Shown here piece by piece: positions 55,437 to 63,195 of a stretch of DNA of 64,000 nt. Position 1 is the first letter of the stretch, and the number at the start of each line of letters is the position of its first letter. The translations under genes and the position numbers were made by a program. The DNA lies in NCBI RefSeq assembly GCF_001073085.1, contig NZ_JVFV01000032.1:20130-84129 (forward strand). Direction: 5' to 3'. The stretch comes from Streptococcus pseudopneumoniae (GTDB taxonomy: Bacteria > Bacillota > Bacilli > Lactobacillales > Streptococcaceae). Below the pieces are notes generated by a model, which saw only the letters and a list, made by a program, of their open reading frames with translations, was not told the origin of the DNA and did not search any database.

Positions 55437-57457
55437 AATAATCCCTCCGAAATATAGTTAGGTACTTTCCAGGTATTTTCTTCACCTTCAAAATATAATA
55501 AACTTGATGCAAATGCAGATTTTTTGTTCACTTTATCCCTAGCAAATTTATAGAAATCTTCTATTTCACTATCATCAAAATCTTTTAAAGCTTCAAATTT
55601 GATAAGACCAGCTTTTTGATTAATAATGAATTGTTTATTTAAACTGATAAAAGCATCCTCAAAACTAGCAGGCTGATAACCATTTTCATCTTCGGGAATT
55701 TGATATGCAATACGAATTCTATCATCTGATGATATTTTTTCTGCAAAACTCTTTTGGGCTACTATTGAAAAAACTTCATCCCCAGAAATATCAAAAAAAC
55801 TTTTAATTGAAGTATTTGTCGTAGAGGTAGCAGCTACTGCTGAGCAAGAAGTCAAGCGATTATTTTCATTTTTATTCGCTGGATCAATATCCGTAATTAT
55901 CAATACTTTTATTCCTAAAAAATCAAATAACTTCCTAAACACTTGTGAATGAGCACCTGTTTCAATGATTGAAATATTTTGAGAAAGCAATGGCATTGTA
56001 TTAGAAGCTTGATTTATTGGATTGGCTGTATCTACCTTTTGCATCATCGTAGGAATTAAAATCCTTTCTGTATCACCCTCAACACAAATGACTTTATCAG
56101 CAAAAAATAATTCACTACTATTGAGAGTAAGGTACTGCTTTACAAATTTATATCCTAGTTGTTCATCACCATATTCTTCTTTCAATGAATTAAAAGCCTT
56201 TGATACTGCTGTGCCGTTATCACGTTTAAAATAAATTAGATCATCAAAGTTACAATCAGAAACTATATGAGAGGAATGAGTTGTAATTAAAGTTTGAATA
56301 CAACTAAAATCTCCACTTTCTTTTAGTTCATCATTGTGTTCCTTTAGCAAATCTTTAATATTCTTGATAAAAATATACTGTAATTGTGGATGTGTATGTG
56401 ATTCTGGTTCTTCAATATATATTAGGTTAATATCAGCAGGTTCGTTTTTTATATCTGCCATTAAAGTTTCAATTTCAAAAATGATTCCATATAAATTTAA
56501 ATATCCCAAACCATTATATGTTTCAGGTAATAGACTATCGTCATGCTTATAATACAGTGTCGTATTATTACTTAAAATATCTTTCTCAGACAGTGATGAA
56601 TGAATTGCTAACTCTGATTCACTATCATTTCCACCAAATCTTTTGACGCGTTCAAAGACTGAAGTAAAAATTCCTTCGACGCTATCATCACCACTATATG
56701 CTCTGGTTAAAGTTTCATCTGCCTTTAAAATAGCAGATTGTAGTAAATTATTTGCTTTACTGTTAATTTCTTCGCCATTATTTAATTTATAAAATCGATT
56801 TGATGTCTTAGATAATGAATGGTTACTTTCTTTATTAGATACTTCTCGACTAGCACTAATCCCTCTTACTTTAATAATTTTATGAACATCTTTCATTTCA
56901 TGTAAATCAGACTTTTCTTCTGTCATTTCTTGAGTAATAGGATTATATCCACGTGAATAAATCTGTATTTCGAAAAATTTATTCAGATTTTTCTTCATAA
57001 ATGATTCAAATTTTGAAAAATCATCTGCAAAATCACAAGTCAAACTACTTATCTCGCGAAGCTTTTGAGTAGGAATTATATACGAAAATTCAAGAATAAT
57101 AAAATTATTTTCGGGATTTAAATCCATCATAAATCCTTGGATATTTTGATAAGAATCTGATTCTGAGTATTGAATCCAAATTTGAAGATTAATCCCTAAA
57201 ATAGACGATAATTCTGAATCAGGAATATCAGAGACTCTCTTTATATTCTCAAAGATTTCCCTCCTATGATATAAATTAATATCTTCCCATACCAAATTGT
57301 GATTGGAATTTTTATTGAATATTTTTTCTAATACAGATAAAACCGAAGTCTTGCCACAATTGTTTTTACCCACAATCAAGGATAAATCATTTTTCAACTC
57401 TAAAGAGAAATCGTTTAATAAACGATAATGTTGAATATAGATTTTTTTAATTTCCAT
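55418..57457 (-). CDS. gajA: GajA-like OLD-family ATPase-TOPRIM nuclease
   Basis: 679 aa from ATG 57457; a TTG at 57460 is possible. N-terminal ABC-type ATPase (SLIVGKNNCGKTSVLSVLEK, Walker A; NLIYIEEPESHTHPQLQYIF, Walker B). C-terminal TOPRIM: ICVEGDTERILIP and VLIITDIDPA with the acidic metal residues. This is the overall layout of GajA, which with GajB forms the Gabija anti-phage system and nicks DNA when nucleotides are depleted. It overlaps the end of pezT by 11 nt and the start of gajB by 19 nt, so it is translationally linked to both. Confidence 0.88.
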   Translation of the reverse strand: MEIKKIYIQHYRLLNDFSLELKNDLSLIVGKNNCGKTSVLSVLEKIFNKNSNHNLVWEDINLYHRREIFENIKRVSDIPDSELSSILGINLQIWIQYSESDSYQNIQGFMMDLNPENNFIILEFSYIIPTQKLREISSLTCDFADDFSKFESFMKKNLNKFFEIQIYSRGYNPITQEMTEEKSDLHEMKDVHKIIKVRGISASREVSNKESNHSLSKTSNRFYKLNNGEEINSKANNLLQSAILKADETLTRAYSGDDSVEGIFTSVFERVKRFGGNDSESELAIHSSLSEKDILSNNTTLYYKHDDSLLPETYNGLGYLNLYGIIFEIETLMADIKNEPADINLIYIEEPESHTHPQLQYIFIKNIKDLLKEHNDELKESGDFSCIQTLITTHSSHIVSDCNFDDLIYFKRDNGTAVSKAFNSLKEEYGDEQLGYKFVKQYLTLNSSELFFADKVICVEGDTERILIPTMMQKVDTANPINQASNTMPLLSQNISIIETGAHSQVFRKLFDFLGIKVLIITDIDPANKNENNRLTSCSAVAATSTTNTSIKSFFDISGDEVFSIVAQKSFAEKISSDDRIRIAYQIPEDENGYQPASFEDAFISLNKQFIINQKAGLIKFEALKDFDDSEIEDFYKFARDKVNKKSAFASSLLYFEGEENTWKVPNYISEGLLWLREQ

Positions 57458-58232
57458 CAATTATACCTTTTTTCATTTCCATTAATTCTCTCAACCGTTC
57501 CTGTCCCATCTTCAACATCTCTTTTTCCACCTTGTTCCATTTTCCAAATAGGCATTCGTGTAGAACTTCTGATGCTGAGATTTGATCTACTTGCGAATCA
57601 TAAACGCACGATTGATCTCTTTGATAAATTTGAATTTGTCTAAAAAGTTTAGCCTTTTCCAACTCTCGTAAGTTATCAACTAAATGTTCTACAATTCCAT
57701 CATGGTGCTTTTTAGGAGTCGCTCTCGCTTGACTAGGATCTATGGCGTAGAGCTCTTCGTAACGTATCAAGGTGCTAAGGTAGGACAATTCAGGCTTGGT
57801 CGCAATCAGTGCAAGTGAGACTTGGTAACCTTTAGTTGTCAATAATTGTGCAGTTTTTCTAGGGACTTCTGTTGTTCTCAAGGTGCCTTCGATTAACAAA
57901 TGATAACCTTGTTTACTCAATTCATCTACGAGATATTCAACCATTTTTCCCGCAAAAACCTTGGTATAATCCACACTATCTTTTCCATACTTTTCCTGTA
58001 GGTCAAGGTAGTTCGGATGAAAAGAACGATAACTATCTCCATCAATGATAATGATATTGCCTTGGAATTCCCTTTGTTTCACACGATGAATCGTTGTCTT
58101 ACCAGCACCACTCTGTCCACCGAGCAAGATAGCCTTGGGCTGAGACGAAGTTATTTTACCACGAGTTAAAGAACGAACGAGTCGTTTGGATGCTCGTTCA
58201 AAATCATCTTGACTAAATTCTTCTAGTTTCAT
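57447..58232 (-). CDS. pezT: PezT zeta toxin
   Basis: 261 aa. P-loop kinase LLGGQSGAGKTTIHRVKQRE, IIIDGDSYRSFHPNYLDLQE with the catalytic Asp, and LLIEGTLRTTEVPRKTAQLL. PezT phosphorylates UDP-GlcNAc and blocks wall synthesis. It is a little longer than the pneumococcal protein (253 aa) because the last codons (KKGIIDGN) run into gajA. Start TAATG-overlaps pezA. PezA binds and neutralises it. Confidence 0.94.
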   Translation of the reverse strand: MKLEEFSQDDFERASKRLVRSLTRGKITSSQPKAILLGGQSGAGKTTIHRVKQREFQGNIIIIDGDSYRSFHPNYLDLQEKYGKDSVDYTKVFAGKMVEYLVDELSKQGYHLLIEGTLRTTEVPRKTAQLLTTKGYQVSLALIATKPELSYLSTLIRYEELYAIDPSQARATPKKHHDGIVEHLVDNLRELEKAKLFRQIQIYQRDQSCVYDSQVDQISASEVLHECLFGKWNKVEKEMLKMGQERLRELMEMKKGIIDGN

Positions 58233-58708
58233 TAAGCCACCACTAGATGACTAGCTTGTTCTAGCATACGTTCAATGCCATCCAAATAGCCATTATATCG
58301 CTCTACATCCTCAAAAGTTCCTACAAGATAAATCTTCGTGTTAATCAAATCAGAAAGATCATCGCTCATTAGTACCCAAGGATTAGAAGTATCGTCAAAT
58401 GCAATTCCTTGTTCATCTTGTAAACGATAAAGTTGCGCTAAGATATTCGCCCCTCGTTCTTTAATCACTTCAATTTTCAGAGTTAACTGATAATCTTCTA
58501 CTGGTGTGAGCATTTTTTCCTCCCCTACAATATCGATATAGGAAACATTAAATTTCTTGCAGATACGATCTATTAATTCTGTTGAAACTGAACTTGTCCC
58601 ATTTTCATAACGACTCAGACTATTTCTAGAGATACCAACAATCTTTGCAAACTCAGGTTGCGTTAAATTCTGTGTTTTACGTAACGTTTTTATATTTTCT
58701 CCAATCAT
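58232..58708 (-). CDS. pezA: PezA antitoxin and repressor
   Basis: 158 aa from ATG 58708 (AGGAGGAG upstream), the pneumococcal PezA length; a longer frame from 58798 includes the operator and is rejected. XRE HTH: IGENIKTLRKTQNLTQPEFA, KIVGISRNSLSRYENGTSSV. The C-terminal helical part binds PezT. It represses its own operon, here pezA-pezT-gajA-gajB, if the overlaps mean co-transcription. Confidence 0.94.
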   Translation of the reverse strand: MIGENIKTLRKTQNLTQPEFAKIVGISRNSLSRYENGTSSVSTELIDRICKKFNVSYIDIVGEEKMLTPVEDYQLTLKIEVIKERGANILAQLYRLQDEQGIAFDDTSNPWVLMSDDLSDLINTKIYLVGTFEDVERYNGYLDGIERMLEQASHLVVA

Positions 58709-58733
58709 ATAACTCCTCCTTTTATTTATTTCT

Positions 58734-58775
58734 ATTATAGCACAAAAAAGATAAACGCACCATTTTTGGTGCGTT
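58734..58775 (-). promoter_or_regulatory. pezA promoter with palindromic operator
   Basis: Minus strand: AACGCACC-AAAAAT-GGTGCGTT (58775-58754), 8-bp perfect arms, directly before TGCTATAAT (extended -10, 58739-58734). Its position over the -35 suits PezA repression. Confidence 0.75.
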
Positions 58776-58908
58776 GTTACCGATAGATAGAATTCCACAT
58801 ATTTAGTTATTGAAGAAAAGGTTTTATGAGTCTGTTCAAAAAGTTTTTGAGAATATAAAAAAGTAAGAAAAGTATAATCGAAAACATATTGGAGATATGA
58901 ATCTATGG

Positions 58909-58914
58909 TATACT
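58909..58914 (+). promoter_or_regulatory. Extended -10 of the NTPase gene
   Basis: TGGTATACT lies 35 bp before the ATG; TATACT with TGn. It touches the 31-bp repeat that forms the leader. Confidence 0.55.
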
Positions 58915-58944
58915 AGTGATAATAAATAGTTATCGGTAGGAGAA
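58914..58944 (+). repeat. 31-bp leader repeat, left copy
   Basis: Begins TAGTGATAATAAATAG and ends TATCGGTAGGAGAA, including the ribosome binding site. It is identical to the reverse complement of 62184-62214, so both convergent genes start with the same leader. Confidence 0.9.
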
Positions 58945-58948
58945 TGTC

Positions 58949-61249
58949 ATGAAGTTTATCAATCGTAAAGAAGAGCTCCGTAATTTACAAAAGGATTACA
59001 CTAATAATTTGAATCGTGGATTGAATCAAGTTTATATCATTAAAGCTGATTCAGGCGTAGGGAAATCCGAATTTATTAAAGAAATATCTAAGAAACTAAA
59101 CTTATCTTTTATAGAAGTTCTTCCATTAGATGATAGCAATGATTTTTCAACATTTAAAAGATTTGTTATAGAATTGGATAAAATCAGTAACGAATATGGT
59201 TATGATGATTTTAAAGAATTTTACACCAAAAAAATGACTAGTGATAAAGCTATTAAAATATTGCTGAAAATTTCAGCAATATTTGGTAAAGCATTTATTG
59301 GAACATTTTTTAAAGATAATAATATTGGACTAGAAGCGTCAGAGATTGACTTACCTTCATTGATAGAAGAACCTACTCAATATGAGACATTTGTGCTAAA
59401 AGCTCAAGTGGAAAATCTCTTTGAATATGCTAATTATGTTCTAAAACAGAGAAAATTGTCTATTTTGTATCCACAAGCATCTCAGATTGATCGTTCTTCT
59501 TTGGATTTATTTAATAAATTAATAGTTACTTCTCAACAATGCCTGTTTATTTTTGAGTGTGATGATAACAGAGTGGAGCAGTATTTGAAAAATAGTAGTA
59601 AATTTTTTCTTAAAACCTATCACTTAAATCGACTTTCTAATGAACATATTCTTCATTACATCCAACAATTAACTGAAGAGTTAGAATTGAATTATGAGCA
59701 AATTGATTTTACAATTTTACATGATAGTGTTGAAAAAGGAGATTTAGCAGAAATCTCCACAATTTTAAAGGATTTTGATGATAGAGTACAGTTGGATCGG
59801 ACAGTAAAATTACAGACGATTAAACAAATTGTTGAAGAATTATCAGACAAACAAATAGCCCTTTTAATCTTACTTTCCTTAACAAAGAATAGGTTAGCTC
59901 AAGTTGATTTGATGGAAATTTTATCCCAACTATACGGGGAGTTTGATTCGGAAAATATTGATTTTCTAGTAAACAAAGATTTACTAGAACGAAATCACTC
60001 TTCCTTATCAATCCCTAATTTTATAGATATAGTTGTTAGCCCTACAACATTTTTCCCTAAGTTAAGACTAGCTCTAAGCTCTCTTTTAGTTAAGTATATT
60101 AGCCGAAAGTTATATAAAACTAATAGTGCTGAATATCTTGATATTTTAGTTGACCATTATTTACTTCACCGCCAATTTTTACAACTCAAATCTATTTTCC
60201 CTAAAATTCGAGAGAGATTGATAAGAATTGATTCACAAGAAGGGCGTGTAGCCTATTTTGAGAAATTCAATCTGATACAGCATGATGTAAAAACAATTGA
60301 TGAAGATTTTATACTGACACTTGTAAAAATTGCCTATGATGCTAATTTGTATCAACAATCCCTATCTTTCATTAATTTTATCTCTCACAATATTGATAAG
60401 GTTGTTTTTGGCAAAGCATTATTACTAAATCGATGTGAAAAATTTGATGCTTCTATTAACTATATTGAAAAAAATATAGTTAAGCTAGATAAAAACTCAT
60501 CACAATACTTCCAGCTTTCTTTAGTTTTAATAATGAACTTAGTACAACTTGAAAAACGAGAAGAAGCAAAACGTATTTTCGAGGAATTAAGTACGCAACA
60601 CACTCATCCACTATATCCCTACTTAATCAGATTATCTAATGTTTTTTATAGCCAATTTTCTGACCGTATAAAAATTGTTCAGTCAATTACGGAGAGAATT
60701 TTTAAGGAACAAGATTCTGAATTTTCAGGACTTCATGCTATCTATCTAGCTTACTTATATGCTGTAGAAAGAGATGTTTCTCGTGCCGAACAATTTTTAA
60801 TAACCGCTCGAAACTATTTCGGTGAATCACTTGTATATAATCATATGATTCTTCATAACGAGGCTACAATAAAATTTTATAGTGGAGATATTGATGAAGC
60901 AATACCGGAGTTACTTAATAGCGCAAAAATCACCGCATATGATGAATATGACCGATTTGCCATTTACAATAATTTAGTTGTTTATTATCTCTTAAAGGAT
61001 AGAGTAGGTAGTCTTGAATGTCAGTCAATTGTTGTTGAATTGGAGGAACTCATCTCAAAGACATCTTTTAAGCGTTTTTTGGATAAGATTTACTACAATC
61101 TCTATCATTATTATCAAAAAATGTATAACCTCGAAAAAATGGAAGAATACAAAAATAAAATAGAGGAAGATATTATTAAGAATGATTACGAAATGAAGTT
61201 AATGTATGAAACTTCGTGGAAACTACCCCTTAATTTAAATGATGAGTAA
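58949..61249 (+). CDS. STAND-like P-loop NTPase with C-terminal helical repeats, unknown system
   Basis: 766 aa. Starts MKFINRKEELRNLQKDYTNN, with Walker A IKADSGVGKSEFIKEISKKL (Lys39-Ser40). A likely Walker B is CLFIFECDD near residue 200, followed by helical sensor regions (LNRLSNEHILHYIQQLTEEL). From about residue 400 to the end the sequence is TPR-like helical pairs (DEDFILTLVKIAYDANLYQQ, LLNSAKITAYDEYDRFAIYN). The fold resembles STAND ATPases used as sensors in signalling and phage defence, though no effector domain such as a nuclease, TIR or protease is visible at either end. Overlaps the facing ATP-grasp gene by 20 bp. Confidence 0.8.
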   Translation: MKFINRKEELRNLQKDYTNNLNRGLNQVYIIKADSGVGKSEFIKEISKKLNLSFIEVLPLDDSNDFSTFKRFVIELDKISNEYGYDDFKEFYTKKMTSDKAIKILLKISAIFGKAFIGTFFKDNNIGLEASEIDLPSLIEEPTQYETFVLKAQVENLFEYANYVLKQRKLSILYPQASQIDRSSLDLFNKLIVTSQQCLFIFECDDNRVEQYLKNSSKFFLKTYHLNRLSNEHILHYIQQLTEELELNYEQIDFTILHDSVEKGDLAEISTILKDFDDRVQLDRTVKLQTIKQIVEELSDKQIALLILLSLTKNRLAQVDLMEILSQLYGEFDSENIDFLVNKDLLERNHSSLSIPNFIDIVVSPTTFFPKLRLALSSLLVKYISRKLYKTNSAEYLDILVDHYLLHRQFLQLKSIFPKIRERLIRIDSQEGRVAYFEKFNLIQHDVKTIDEDFILTLVKIAYDANLYQQSLSFINFISHNIDKVVFGKALLLNRCEKFDASINYIEKNIVKLDKNSSQYFQLSLVLIMNLVQLEKREEAKRIFEELSTQHTHPLYPYLIRLSNVFYSQFSDRIKIVQSITERIFKEQDSEFSGLHAIYLAYLYAVERDVSRAEQFLITARNYFGESLVYNHMILHNEATIKFYSGDIDEAIPELLNSAKITAYDEYDRFAIYNNLVVYYLLKDRVGSLECQSIVVELEELISKTSFKRFLDKIYYNLYHYYQKMYNLEKMEEYKNKIEEDIIKNDYEMKLMYETSWKLPLNLNDE

Positions 61250-62180
61250 AGAGTGTTTGTATCATTTCATCGTACGTATAGCCATTTATGTTGAATGTTT
61301 TAGGTACAACAGATTTTGGATACAACCCAGGATTAGCATTGATCTCTATTAGATAAAATTCTGCATTTTTTATTCGACCATCTACTCGTATCAATTTATT
61401 TGGAGACAAGTTCTTATAAAGTTGCTTTAAGTTGATAATATCTTTATCGCTTAAATAGCAACTTTTTTCGATTTCTATACCGATTTTTTGTTTAATTTCT
61501 GAAGTATAAGCCTGATACTTGAATTCATTAGATTCTGGAAAAATAAGTTCAACTTCTTCAAAGAATAACTCTCCTTCATTTTCCAAAATAGTAATAGCTA
61601 CTTCTCTCCCTTCAATGTATTCCTCTACTAGAATACCATCAAAGTCCTTCATTAATTGCTTGAGTGCCATATCTGCCTGTTCCATATTTTCAACAATAGA
61701 GTTTTGTGTAATTCCTATTGATTCTGATTCATAGTTCGGTTTAATAATAATTGGATATTCAAAGTTCGATAGAATTTCTTTAGTGTATGAATGATCAAAT
61801 ACTAACAAGCTTTTTGGGACTTTTATACCAAAATTTTCTGCAAATCTCTCTGTCATAAATTTATCTTGACATAAAACTTGTACATATGGGTCTGGGTTGA
61901 AATATTTAATTTTATAATTTTCACAAAATGCTGGGACACTCATGTTTCTAATTCGGCTGTTATATCCAAAATCAAAATTTAACACAAAGTCGTCTAGGTG
62001 ATTAAAAACACTTTTTTTGAATCTCTCAAAATTATCGTAAAATATGATTTCATCGATAAATTTAGAAAAACTTTTATGGAGAATATCTCTCAATTCATTG
62101 CGAGTGTATTCTCTATTTTCGATAATTTTTGTTTGAATGGATGAATCTGGGTTGACATTTAAAATTACTATTAATCTCAT
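61230..62180 (-). CDS. ATP-grasp ligase, D-Ala-D-Ala-ligase-like, unknown substrate
   Basis: 316 aa, near the 320-350 aa of Ddl enzymes. Central ATP-grasp features: YPIIIKPNYESESIGITQNS (Lys-phosphate loop), ILVEEYIEGREVAITIL, RVDGRIKNAEFYLIEINANP with metal-binding Glu279 and Asn281. The N-terminal 80 residues are not Ddl-like in detail, so the acceptor may differ. Other ATP-grasp roles (peptide ligation, graspetide macrocycles, glutamylation) are possible. Its only neighbours are the NTPase and a recombinase. Confidence 0.8.
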   Translation of the reverse strand: MRLIVILNVNPDSSIQTKIIENREYTRNELRDILHKSFSKFIDEIIFYDNFERFKKSVFNHLDDFVLNFDFGYNSRIRNMSVPAFCENYKIKYFNPDPYVQVLCQDKFMTERFAENFGIKVPKSLLVFDHSYTKEILSNFEYPIIIKPNYESESIGITQNSIVENMEQADMALKQLMKDFDGILVEEYIEGREVAITILENEGELFFEEVELIFPESNEFKYQAYTSEIKQKIGIEIEKSCYLSDKDIINLKQLYKNLSPNKLIRVDGRIKNAEFYLIEINANPGLYPKSVVPKTFNINGYTYDEMIQTLFTHHLN

Positions 62181-62183
62181 AAT

Positions 62184-62214
62184 TTCTCCTACCGATAACT
62201 ATTTATTATCACTA
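62184..62214 (-). repeat. 31-bp leader repeat, right copy
   Basis: Reverse complement of 58914-58944, 31 of 31 bases alike. On the minus strand TATAGT is just before it and the ATG of the ATP-grasp gene follows the shared AGGAGAA. Confidence 0.9.
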
Positions 62215-62269
62215 TACAAAGCATCCAAATAAGTTTATAATAGCATGATTATTGATAAAGGAGTTATTC

Positions 62270-63169
62270 ATGGATTATAAACATATTTCTACTTTCTTAG
62301 ACTACTGCGAAACTCATAGACGCTTAAGTTCACATACGATTCGAGCTTACAAAAATGATCTTTTGCAATTTTACAATTCAAATTACAGCAGTGTGGAAAC
62401 CTATGTTGAACATTTGACGAAATCCAATATTAAATCTAATACATTACGTCGCAAAATTGCTAGTTTGAAGGTGTTTTACAGCTACTTAAAATATCAGAAT
62501 TTAGTTGATGAGAATCCTTTTAATCAATTACGTTTTCAATTTAGAACGGAAAAAATATTACCTAAAACAATTCCTTATGATATTTTGAAAAGTATTTTTT
62601 CACATCTAGAACAGAAAGTTGCCTATTCAAAAACTAAATATCAAAAACAAAAAGCTGAAAGAAATTTGCTAATCATTTCCCTATTGCTTTCAACTGGTAT
62701 TAGGATTTCCGAACTTTGTCATATTCATCTTAAAAATATTAATCTTTCAAATAGGACTCTCCATATTATGGGAAAAGGTAAGAAAGAACGTATCCTATTT
62801 TTAGGAGATCAAATAACATTTAGCTTACTAGAAACATATATAAATAACTACTGCTTTCAACCCAGTGACTACCTATTCCCTGGAAAATATTCTATCAAAC
62901 CATTGTCAGAGCAAAGTGTACGTTTAATTCTAAATACCCTTGTTAAACAACATAACTTAACTACACCTATTACTCCCCATATGTTTAGACATAGTTTCGC
63001 AACGATGCTTCTAGATAGTGATGTAGATATTCGATACATTCAACAATTTCTTGGACATAGTTCTATCTCAGTCACACAAATCTATACTCATGTATCTCAG
63101 TCAAAGCAAAAAGAAATTCTAACTCTGTGTAATCCCATCGCTTCGATTCATTCACAATCAAAAAAATAG
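62270..63169 (+). CDS. Complete tyrosine recombinase (XerC/XerD/IntI-like)
   Basis: 299 aa from ATG 62270 (AAAGGAG 6 nt upstream). Core-binding N-terminus (STFLDYCETHRRLSSHTIRA) and catalytic domain with all residues: Arg in LLSTGIRISELCHI, Lys in MGKGKKERILFLG, PHMFRHSFATMLLDSDVDIR (HxxR), FLGHSSISVTQIYTHV (His and active Tyr). It is the only intact recombinase in the window. Its stop codon lies in a hairpin shared with the facing RHS fragment. The target is not known; it could move the NTPase/ATP-grasp cassette or the RHS tips. Confidence 0.92.
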   Translation: MDYKHISTFLDYCETHRRLSSHTIRAYKNDLLQFYNSNYSSVETYVEHLTKSNIKSNTLRRKIASLKVFYSYLKYQNLVDENPFNQLRFQFRTEKILPKTIPYDILKSIFSHLEQKVAYSKTKYQKQKAERNLLIISLLLSTGIRISELCHIHLKNINLSNRTLHIMGKGKKERILFLGDQITFSLLETYINNYCFQPSDYLFPGKYSIKPLSEQSVRLILNTLVKQHNLTTPITPHMFRHSFATMLLDSDVDIRYIQQFLGHSSISVTQIYTHVSQSKQKEILTLCNPIASIHSQSKK

Positions 63170-63195
63170 GGCTACCTTCATGGAGGTAGCCCTAT
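63166..63195. terminator. Perfect hairpin that ends both convergent genes
   Basis: ATAGGGCTACCT-TCATGG-AGGTAGCCCTAT: 12-bp perfect arms. The recombinase stop TAG is in the left arm and the RHS stop TAG, read on the other strand, in the right arm. A T-run follows on the minus strand only. Confidence 0.85.

Noticed and set aside
63166..63195. dif/Xer-type core site at the hairpin
   Set aside because: The arms do not resemble a 28-31 bp dif site; kept only as a hairpin with unknown role.
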